Of a DNA stretch of 7,087 bases, positions 1 through 5,120 are shown one piece after another. The notes under the pieces were generated by a model, which had not been told where the DNA came from, ran no database searches, and worked only from the letters and a program-made list of their open reading frames with translations. Numbering within the stretch: the stretch's first letter is position 1; each line of letters begins with the position of its first letter. Source of the stretch: Pseudomonadota bacterium (GTDB taxonomy: Bacteria; Pseudomonadota; Gammaproteobacteria; Burkholderiales; Burkholderiaceae_C); assembly GCA_023390985.1 (NCBI GenBank), contig JAEWBU010000365.1, forward strand, positions 1 to 7,087, given 5' to 3'. Made by a program: the position numbers and the translations under genes.

Positions 1-1241
1 ACGTGCACGGCACCGACAACGCGCGCTGCCTGATCGCGCTGGCCAGCGTCACCGGCCAGATCGGCAAGCCCGGCAGCGGCCTGCATCCGCTGCGCGGCCA
101 GAACAACGTGCAGGGCGCCAGCGACGCGGGCCTGATCCCGATGATGCTGCCCAACTACCAGCGCGTGGACAACGCGGCGGCGCGCTCCTGGTTCGAGGAT
201 TTCTGGGACACGCCGCTGGACGACCAGCCCGGCTACACGGTCGTCGAGATCATGCACAAGGCGCTGGCCGACGACGCCGACCCGCACAAGGTGCGCGGCA
301 TGTACGTCATGGGCGAGAACCCGGCGATGAGCGACCCGGACCTGAACCATGCGCGCCACGCGCTGGCGAGTCTCGAACACCTGGTCGTGCAGGACATCTT
401 CATGACCGAGACCGCCTGGCTGGCCGACGTGGTGCTGCCGGCTTCGGCTTGGCCCGAGAAGACCGGCACGGTGAGCAACACCGACCGCATGGTGCAGCTG
501 GGCCGCCGCGCGCTGACCCCGCCGGGCGATGCGAAGCCGGACCTCTGGATCATCCAGCAGATGGCGCGCCGCCTGGGCCTGGAGTGGCGCTACGAAGGCG
601 AGGAGTGCGGCGTGGCCGCGGTCTACGAGGAGATGCGGCAGGCCATGCATGCGGCGATCGCCGGCATCTCGTGGGAACGGCTGGAACGCGAATCGAGCGT
701 CACCTATCCCTGCCTGTCGGAAGACGACCCCGGCCAGCCCATCGTGTTCACCGAGCGCTTCCCGACGCCCGACGGCCGGGTGAAGCTGGTGCCCGCCGAC
801 ATCATCCCGGCCGCCGAGCGGCCCGATGCCGACTTCCCGTTCGTGCTGATCACCGGCCGCCAGCTGGAGCACTGGCACACCGGCAGCATGACGCGGCGCG
901 CGACGGTGCTGGACGCCATCGAACCGATGGCTACTGCCTCGATGAACGGCGAGGACCTGCGCAAGCTGGGCCTGCAGCCGGGTGACGTGGTAACGGTGCG
1001 ATCGCGTCGCGGCGAGGTCGCGCTGCATGTGCGCCGCGACGACGGCACGCCGGGCGGCGCCGTGTTCATCCCGTTCGCCTACTACGAGGCCGCGGCCAAC
1101 CTGATGACGAACGCCGCGCTGGATCCGTTCGGCAAGATCCCGGAATTCAAGTACTGCGCGGTACGGGTGGTTGCGGGTGGGACTCCTCGGCCGCCGGCTG
1201 GCTATGGCGGCGGCGCACGCGTGTCGGCGTCGCAACGCTGA
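1..1241 (+). CDS. fdhF: Formate dehydrogenase alpha subunit, molybdopterin-binding catalytic chain (5' end missing)
   Basis: The alpha subunit oxidises formate to CO2 at a bis-molybdopterin (Mo or W) centre; in Burkholderiales it usually works with NAD-reducing beta and gamma chains (FdsABG type). Only the last 412 codons are present. The frame is open at the left edge, so the apparent GTG at position 3 is internal. The molybdopterin oxidoreductase core covers about residues 1-270 of the visible part, with the family signatures HGTDNARCL (2-10), GQNNVQGASDAG (32-43), MGENPAMSDPDLNHAR (103-118) and VVLPASAWPEKTGTVSNTDR (143-162). The C-terminal pterin-binding beta-barrel spans about 278-388, including TGRQLEHWHTGSMTRR (284-299), NGEDLRKLGLQPGD and the terminal KYCAVRV. 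The N-terminal iron-sulfur part and the Cys/Sec metal ligand lie outside the window. The last ~23 residues are a Gly/Pro-rich tail beyond the conserved end. No fdsC/fdhD or fdsD gene follows. The subunit is also called fdsA or fdhA; the family call is firm, the exact subtype less so. Confidence 0.95.
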   Translation, partial: VHGTDNARCLIALASVTGQIGKPGSGLHPLRGQNNVQGASDAGLIPMMLPNYQRVDNAAARSWFEDFWDTPLDDQPGYTVVEIMHKALADDADPHKVRGMYVMGENPAMSDPDLNHARHALASLEHLVVQDIFMTETAWLADVVLPASAWPEKTGTVSNTDRMVQLGRRALTPPGDAKPDLWIIQQMARRLGLEWRYEGEECGVAAVYEEMRQAMHAAIAGISWERLERESSVTYPCLSEDDPGQPIVFTERFPTPDGRVKLVPADIIPAAERPDADFPFVLITGRQLEHWHTGSMTRRATVLDAIEPMATASMNGEDLRKLGLQPGDVVTVRSRRGEVALHVRRDDGTPGGAVFIPFAYYEAAANLMTNAALDPFGKIPEFKYCAVRVVAGGTPRPPAGYGGGARVSASQR

Positions 1242-1248
1242 GAGCGGG

Positions 1249-1271
1249 CTGTTGGGAAAATTTCCCAGCAG
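1249..1271 (+). terminator. Hairpin just after the formate dehydrogenase stop, possible weak terminator
   Basis: Starting 7 bases after the TGA, the arms CTGTTGGGA (1249-1257) and TTCCCAGCAG-type sequence (1263-1271) can pair over 9 positions, including one G-U, around an A/T-rich 5-base loop. No T-tract follows, so it is not a classical intrinsic terminator. It could protect the 3' end of the transcript or act as a factor-assisted stop. The pairing is read directly from the sequence; the function is inferred. Confidence 0.4.
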
Positions 1272-1366
1272 TTCGCAACCAGGCGTTAGAAGCACGGCCG
1301 AATCGCAGTGTCCAGCAGCTTCTCTTACGACTCCACACAGCTGCCCCGCGCCCTGCGGCTGAGCAT

Positions 1367-1391
1367 CGCCGCTCCTGAAAGAGGAGAAGCG
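1367..1391 (+). promoter_or_regulatory. Leader hairpin that encloses the lipoprotein gene's Shine-Dalgarno sequence
   Basis: The ribosome-binding site GAGGAG (1381-1386) lies 5 bases before the ATG at 1392. Its AGGAG (1382-1386) is perfectly complementary to CTCCT at 1372-1376, with a 5-base GAAAG loop. An outer CGC/GCG pair (1367-1369 with 1389-1391) extends the stem across a 2x2 internal loop. The folded form would cover the ribosome-binding site right up to the start codon, as in some RNA thermometers or translational switches. The complementarity is visible; a regulatory role is inference, and a 5-bp stem may melt easily. Confidence 0.4.
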
Positions 1392-2594
1392 ATGCAATTG
1401 AACAAAAGCAAACCCCTGGCTTGCGCGGCGGCCCTGGCCTCGGCCCTGCTGCTGGCCGCCTGCGGCGGCGGTGGCGGGGGCGGAAGCGTGGCGACCACGG
1501 TTCCGGAAGGCACGGTGCGCCTGGCGCTCACCGACGCGCCGAGCTGCGGCTACGACCACGTCTACGTCACCGTCGAGCGCGTGCGCATGCACAAGAGCGA
1601 CGGCGCCGCCGACTCGGAAGGCGGCTGGGAGGAGATCGTCCTGGCGACGCCCAAGCGGCTGGACCTGCTGGAGCTGACCAACGGGACCCTGGAGGAACTC
1701 GGCCAGACCGACGTCCCCGCCGGCACCTACAGCCAGATCCGCCTCGTGCTCGCGGCGAACACCGGCGCCAACCCGCTGGCGAACTCGGTCCATCCCACCG
1801 GCGGCGCCGAAGTGCCGCTGAAAACGCCCAGCGCGCAGCAGAGCGGCCTGAAGCTGAAGGCCAGGTTCGACGTCGAGGCCGACGGACTGGCCGACCTGGT
1901 CCTGGACTTCGACGCCTGCCGTTCCATCGTCACCGCGGGCGGTTCGGGCGGCTACAACCTCAAGCCGGTGCTGTCGTTGTCCAAGCGCCTGCAGACCGGC
2001 ATCCAGGGCTACGTCTCGACCACGATGACGCTCAACGGCACCACCGTGTCGGCCCAGCAGAACGGCGTGGTGATGCGCTCGACCGTGCCCGACACCACCG
2101 GCAAGTTCGTGCTGCCGTTCCTGGCCGCCGGCAACTACGACGTGGTGATCACCTCCGAAGGCCGCGCCACCGCCGTGCTGACCAGCGTTCCGGTGTCCGC
2201 CACCACGACGACCGTGAACGGCACCGCCACCGCGTTCCTGCCGCCCACGGCGACGATGCGCCAGATCACCGGCACCGCTTCGACCGGCACCGGCACCGCC
2301 ACCCTGGTGACCACCGCCGACGTGCGCGCCACCCAGCAGCTCACCGGCGGCCCGACCATCCAGGTCACGGCCAAGCCGGTCGACGCCGTGGCGGCCACCT
2401 ACACGCTGAGCGTGCCCGCGGGCGCGCCGGTGAAGGCGGCCTTCGTGGCCGGCAGCACGCCGACCTTCGTCGCCGACACCCCGGTGGCCGGCAAGTACAA
2501 GGTGCAGGGCGCGGCCGAGGGCTTCGTCGACCTCGCGCGGGACGCCGATGTCTCCACGGCTGACCAGGTGATCGACCTGCACTTCGCGCCGTAA
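1392..2594 (+). CDS. DUF4382 domain lipoprotein with a C-terminal beta-sandwich-like region
   Basis: A 400-residue predicted lipoprotein of unknown function. Residues 1-24 form a lipoprotein signal peptide: basic N-terminus (K5, K7), hydrophobic stretch, then lipobox L21-A22-A23-C24. Lipidation at C24 is followed by seven glycines (25-31), a flexible tether with no Asp at +2, which favours outer-membrane sorting. Residues ~40-196 match DUF4382 as I know it: GTVRLALTDAP, YDHVYVTVERVRMH, VPAGTYSQIRLVL, and DFDACRSIV before the LKPVLSL strand. C52 and C176 sit at either end of this domain and could form a disulfide. Residues ~202-270 (GIQGYVS to VLTSVPV) resemble a carboxypeptidase-regulatory-like beta-sandwich. 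The rest is Thr/Ala/Gly/Val-rich, with a final strand-like region. The start at 1392 is chosen because it directly precedes the signal peptide and has GAGGAG 5 bases upstream; the frame stays open to 1308 but that extension would bury the signal peptide. It appears to be a single gene between two hairpins. The ligand or role is not known to me. Confidence 0.88.
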   Translation: MQLNKSKPLACAAALASALLLAACGGGGGGGSVATTVPEGTVRLALTDAPSCGYDHVYVTVERVRMHKSDGAADSEGGWEEIVLATPKRLDLLELTNGTLEELGQTDVPAGTYSQIRLVLAANTGANPLANSVHPTGGAEVPLKTPSAQQSGLKLKARFDVEADGLADLVLDFDACRSIVTAGGSGGYNLKPVLSLSKRLQTGIQGYVSTTMTLNGTTVSAQQNGVVMRSTVPDTTGKFVLPFLAAGNYDVVITSEGRATAVLTSVPVSATTTTVNGTATAFLPPTATMRQITGTASTGTGTATLVTTADVRATQQLTGGPTIQVTAKPVDAVAATYTLSVPAGAPVKAAFVAGSTPTFVADTPVAGKYKVQGAAEGFVDLARDADVSTADQVIDLHFAP

Positions 2595-2613
2595 GCGGCA
2601 TCGCCGCCGGCCC

Positions 2614-2660
2614 GCGGGGCCCCGCCGCGCACGCGACAGGCGTGCACGGCGGGGCCCTGC
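2614..2660 (+). terminator. Very stable 47-nt hairpin between the lipoprotein and quinone reductase genes
   Basis: Starting 19 bases after the lipoprotein TAA, bases 2614-2634 pair with 2640-2660 over 21 positions, with one mismatch (C2628/A2646), one G-U (2616/2658) and a GACAG loop (2635-2639). The stem is almost all G/C. The left arm also contains a perfect 12-base palindrome (GCGGGGCCCCGC, 2614-2625). No T-run follows directly; the nearest is TTTT about 15 bases on. It most likely stops or shields the lipoprotein transcript before the next promoter. The structure is certain from the sequence; terminator activity is inferred. Confidence 0.6.
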
Positions 2661-2666
2661 TACATT
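2661..2666 (+). promoter_or_regulatory. Candidate -10 element for the quinone reductase gene
   Basis: TACATT matches the sigma-70 -10 consensus at four of six positions and sits directly after the large hairpin. A start about 7 bases downstream would give a leader of roughly 29 bases to the TTG. No convincing -35 box is visible at the expected spacing, which would fall inside the hairpin's right arm. The call is tentative. Confidence 0.3.
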
Positions 2667-2689
2667 GCCTCGCCGCTTTTGCGCCGGCG

Positions 2690-2704
2690 AAGGAGCAGCG
2701 ATTG
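2690..2704 (+). promoter_or_regulatory. Strong ribosome-binding site that fixes a TTG start codon
   Basis: AAGGAG (2690-2695) is followed by a 6-base spacer and TTG at 2702. The resulting N-terminus, MKTRITELFGIRYPIIQ, is the expected beginning for this flavoprotein family. An in-frame GTG at 2642 would add 20 residues read through the hairpin, with no good ribosome-binding site, and is rejected. Confidence 0.8.
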
Positions 2705-3676
2705 AAGACCCGCATCACCGAACTCTTCGGCATCCGCTACCCGATCATCCAGGGCGGCATGCATTTCGTCGGCTTCGCCGAGTTGGCGGCGGCCGTGTCC
2801 AACGCCGGCGGGCTGGGCATCATCACCGGCCTGACGCAGCGCACGCCCGAGGACCTGGCGCGCGAGATCGCGCGCTGCAAGGCGATGACCGACAAGCCGT
2901 TCGGCGTCAACCTCACCTTCCTGCCGGCGGTCAAGCCGCCGGACTATCCCGGCTACGTGAAGGCCATCCTCGACGGCGGCGTGAAGATCGTGGAGACCGC
3001 CGGCAACAACCCGCAGAAGTGGCTGCCGCCGCTGCACGAGGCCGGCGTCAAGATCATCCACAAGTGCACCTCGGTGCGGCATGCGCTCAAGGCCGAGTCC
3101 ATGGGCTGCGACGCGGTCAGCGTCGACGGTTTCGAATGCGGCGGCCATCCGGGCGAGGACGACGTGCCCAACTTCATCCTGCTGCCGCGCGCGGCCGAGG
3201 AACTGAAGATCCCCTTCGTCGCCTCCGGCGGCATGGCCGCCGGCCGCTCGCTGGTGGCCGCGCTGGCGCTGGGCGCCGACGGCATGAACATGGGCACGCG
3301 TTTCCTGGCGACGAAGGAGGCGCCGGTGCACCAGAACGTGAAGGACGCCATCGTCGCGGCCAGCGAGCTGGACACGCGACTCGTGATGCGTCCGCTGCGC
3401 AACACCGAGCGCGTGCTGAAGAACGCCGCGGCCGAGCGGCTGCTCGAGAAGGAGAAGGCGCTGGGCGCCAGCGTCACCTTCGACGACATCTTCGGCGAGG
3501 TGGCGGGCGTCTACCCGAAGATCATGCAGAAGGGCGAGATGGACGCCGGCGTCTGGTCGTGCGGCATGGTGGCGGGCCTGATCCGCGACGTGCCGACCTG
3601 CGCGGAGCTGATCGAACGGATCATGGCCGAGGCCCGCGAGATCATCACGCGGCGCCTGCCGGTGATGGCGACCTGA
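2702..3676 (+). CDS. FMN-dependent NADH:quinone reductase (PA1024-like), often annotated nitronate monooxygenase
   Basis: A soluble 324-residue FMN TIM-barrel enzyme of the 2-nitropropane dioxygenase/nitronate monooxygenase superfamily. Visible motifs: PIIQGGMHFVG (14-24) at the first strand, NAGGLGIITGLTQ (34-46), FGVNLTFLP (67-75), VVETAGN-type KIVETAGNNP (95-104), KIIHKCTSVRHALKAE (117-132), VDGFECGGHPGEDD (141-154) with H149 as the likely active-site histidine, VASGGMAAGR (173-182), and GADGMNMGTRFLATKE (191-206) for the FMN phosphate. From memory, the best match is Pseudomonas aeruginosa PA1024, a presumed nitronate monooxygenase later shown to be an NAD(P)H:quinone reductase; H149 corresponds to its His152. 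I therefore favour quinone reduction over nitronate oxidation, as an inference from motif similarity. The gene starts with TTG at 2702 behind AAGGAG and follows a strong hairpin, so it is probably transcribed alone. It ends 11 bases before the convergent Nudix gene's stop. Confidence 0.92.
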   Translation: MKTRITELFGIRYPIIQGGMHFVGFAELAAAVSNAGGLGIITGLTQRTPEDLAREIARCKAMTDKPFGVNLTFLPAVKPPDYPGYVKAILDGGVKIVETAGNNPQKWLPPLHEAGVKIIHKCTSVRHALKAESMGCDAVSVDGFECGGHPGEDDVPNFILLPRAAEELKIPFVASGGMAAGRSLVAALALGADGMNMGTRFLATKEAPVHQNVKDAIVAASELDTRLVMRPLRNTERVLKNAAAERLLEKEKALGASVTFDDIFGEVAGVYPKIMQKGEMDAGVWSCGMVAGLIRDVPTCAELIERIMAEAREIITRRLPVMAT

Positions 3677-3682
3677 GTTCCA

Positions 3683-3695
3683 GGCGCTCAGCGCC
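3683..3695. terminator. Small symmetrical hairpin at the convergent gene junction
   Basis: GGCGC (3683-3687) and GCGCC (3691-3695) pair around TCA, and the loop is the Nudix gene's stop codon on the minus strand. Being symmetrical it could act for both converging transcripts. The stem is only 5 bp and has no T-tract in either direction, so this is a weak call. Confidence 0.25.
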
Positions 3696-4356
3696 GCGCG
3701 AACACCGGCTGGTCGAAATGCGCCACGCGCGTGGCGCGGCCGGCGATGCCCACTTCCCGGAACTGGTAGATCACCGCTGCCGTCGGCGCGGCGATCCAGT
3801 GGCGGCCGACCGGCATGCGCAGGATCTGGCGGCCGGGTTCTTCCGAGGGCTCCAGCAGCGGCGCGTCGTCGCGCATGAATTCGCGCACGCGGATGCGGTG
3901 GATGCTCGCCACCTCGGCGGGATTCGGCACCAGCTCCGGCGCCGAGCCCGCCCACACCACCACCGGCGTGATGACGAAGCCCGATCGCGTGACGTAGTCG
4001 TCCAGCGTGCCCAGCACTTCGGCGGGCTCCAGGCGCAGGCCGACTTCCTCGTGCAGTTCGCGCAGGGCCGCTTCTTCGGCCGATTCGCCTTCGTCGATGC
4101 GGCCGCCCGGCAGGGCCCACTGGCCCGCGTGGCGCGTCATGCCCGCGGCGCGGCGGGTGAGCAGCAGGGCGGCTTCACGGCTCCAGTGCGACGGTGCGGA
4201 GAGGCCGTCGACCACGGCGCCCAGGCCTTCCTCGACCAGTGCAACGACGACGGCGGCCGCGTGGTGCGAAGCGTGCTCGGCGCGGTGCGATTCGAAGCTG
4301 CGCAGGCGTCGCCGCACCGACTCGCGCAAGGTCTCGTCCAACTGCATCGGAGCCAT
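3688..4356 (-). CDS. Nudix hydrolase, probable CoA pyrophosphatase (NudL-like)
   Basis: About 222 residues. Nudix enzymes cleave nucleoside diphosphates linked to another group; the NudL-like branch splits CoA into 4'-phosphopantetheine and 3',5'-ADP. The Nudix box is complete: G85-x5-E91-x7-R99-E100-L101-x-E103-E104-x-G106-L107, supplying the metal-binding glutamates. Just before it, LLLTRRAAGMTRHAGQWALPGG (positions 64-85) resembles the CoA-pyrophosphatase signature that precedes the box in NudL, but not exactly, so the substrate remains uncertain. Nothing suggests export. The start is unsure: ATG at 4356 is chosen, ATG at 4347 (219 residues, beginning MQLDETLRES) is equally possible, and ATG at 4377 has AAGG abutting it with no spacer. 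None has a properly spaced Shine-Dalgarno sequence. It lies 29 bases downstream of the GST stop on the same strand and is probably co-transcribed with it, though GACAAT overlapping the 4356 start could be a separate -10 box. Confidence 0.88.
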   Translation of the reverse strand: MAPMQLDETLRESVRRRLRSFESHRAEHASHHAAAVVVALVEEGLGAVVDGLSAPSHWSREAALLLTRRAAGMTRHAGQWALPGGRIDEGESAEEAALRELHEEVGLRLEPAEVLGTLDDYVTRSGFVITPVVVWAGSAPELVPNPAEVASIHRIRVREFMRDDAPLLEPSEEPGRQILRMPVGRHWIAAPTAAVIYQFREVGIAGRATRVAHFDQPVFARR

Positions 4357-4385
4357 TGTCGCGCGCCCGGCCCGCATCCTTGTCG

Positions 4386-5054
4386 CTAGGCGCTGACTTC
4401 CGTCGGCGGCACGGGAGAAACGCCCTGGGCGCGAGCCGCCTCGTCCTGCCTGCGCATCGCCCGCTGGAAGCCCTCGCGCTGCTGCAGCCGCTGCCAGTAG
4501 GCCTGCACGTTCGATGGGAACTGCGGCGCCAGGTCGAGCAGGCTCGCCAGCAGCAGGGCATAGCCGACCGAGACATCGGCGATCGTGAACCGGCCGCCCG
4601 CCAGCCACTCGCGTCCTTCCAGGCGCGCATCGGCGCCGCGCAGTCGCGCGAGGAACCACTTCGCGTAGTCCTGCGCCACCTGCGGCTGCCGGCGCTCCTG
4701 CGGCTCGAAGCGCGAATAGCGCAGCACCAGCGTCTGCGGGAAGGTGAGCGTGGCCTCGCCGAAATGCAGGTAGTTGAGCCAGGCGCCGAAATCCGGCTCG
4801 CCGGGCTCCACCTGCAGCGGCGTCGGCGCACGGCGCGCGCACAGGTACTGGCAGATCGCGGCCGATTCGGTCATGCGCGTGTCGCCCTCGACCAGCAGCG
4901 GGATGGTGCCCAGCGGGTTCTCCTGCAGGTAGGTGCGGGCGTGCACGCGCGGCGGGAAGGGCAGCATGCGCAGCTCGTACGGCGCGCCGAGCTCCTCCAG
5001 CGTCCACAGGGGACGGAACGAACGGGCGCTGACGCAGTGGTGCAGGACGATCAT
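4386..5054 (-). CDS. Glutathione S-transferase family protein
   Basis: A complete 222-residue cytosolic protein with both GST domains. The N-terminal thioredoxin-like domain (about 1-80) begins MIVLHHCVSARSFR, where S9 and S12 are the candidate glutathione-activating residues; NPLGTIPLL (46-54) holds the conserved cis-proline P52, and MTESAAICQYL (61-71) carries the E63-S64 pair that contacts the gamma-glutamyl group. The all-helical C-terminal domain (about 88-205) contains FTIADVSVGYA (156-166) with the T157-x-x-D160 N-capping box typical of the GST fold. The tail (206-222) is low-complexity. Family knowledge points to glutathione conjugation or isomerisation; the substrate cannot be told. 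The ATG at 5054 is chosen for the standard first beta-strand; the frame is open upstream only because it runs antisense to the thiolase. It heads a two-gene minus-strand unit with the Nudix gene and is divergent from the thiolase. Confidence 0.92.
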   Translation of the reverse strand: MIVLHHCVSARSFRPLWTLEELGAPYELRMLPFPPRVHARTYLQENPLGTIPLLVEGDTRMTESAAICQYLCARRAPTPLQVEPGEPDFGAWLNYLHFGEATLTFPQTLVLRYSRFEPQERRQPQVAQDYAKWFLARLRGADARLEGREWLAGGRFTIADVSVGYALLLASLLDLAPQFPSNVQAYWQRLQQREGFQRAMRRQDEAARAQGVSPVPPTEVSA

Positions 5055-5120
5055 GGTTCTCGAGCATAGCCGCGGGCGCTTGGGCAAAATCGGCGCACGA
5101 CATTCCTGCTGGAGACCGCC
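5055..5120. promoter_or_regulatory. Divergent promoter region for the GST and thiolase genes
   Basis: All 66 bases between the two start codons must serve both directions if each gene has its own promoter. On the minus strand, TATGCT (5063-5068) is a fair -10 box, with ATTTTG (5085-5090) 16 bases upstream as a weak -35; a start about 7 bases downstream would fall almost at the GST ATG. On the plus strand the same A/T-rich patch reads CAAAAT (5085-5090), a possible -10 about 30 bases before the thiolase start. The two candidates share bases 5085-5090. No clear operator palindrome is visible. Confidence 0.3.
5111..5114 (+). promoter_or_regulatory. Thiolase ribosome-binding site
   Basis: GGAG lies 6 bases before the ATG at 5121, a standard spacing. 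It supports that start, which gives the expected thiolase N-terminus (MPEAFIVAATRTAGG). Confidence 0.6.

Noticed and set aside
1308..1391. Longer lipoprotein start at the in-frame GTG at 1308
   Set aside because: It would put 28 residues before the signal peptide and lacks the good ribosome-binding site found before 1392.
2283..2300. Short ACCGGC-like tandem repeat in the lipoprotein gene
   Set aside because: It encodes a Thr-Gly stretch in a Thr-rich segment and is explained by codon bias; too short to call a repeat element.
1421..2563. Plus-strand frame (380 codons) overlapping the lipoprotein gene
   Set aside because: Arg/Gly/His-rich shadow frame; the overlapping frame has a signal peptide, lipobox and DUF4382 motifs.
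2642..2701. Upstream GTG start for the quinone reductase
   Set aside because: It lies inside the right arm of the 47-nt hairpin, has no suitable ribosome-binding site, and adds 20 residues not expected in the family.
2660..4120. Long minus-strand open frame (486 codons) opposite the quinone reductase and Nudix genes
   Set aside because: It runs antisense to a clear quinone reductase and out of frame with the Nudix gene; its His/Arg/Ala/Gly-rich translation has no domain. Long spurious frames are expected at this GC content.
2665..4389. Long plus-strand open frame (574 codons)
   Set aside because: It is a frame-shifted shadow of the quinone reductase and antisense to the Nudix gene, with Arg/Gly/His-rich translation and no recognisable motif.
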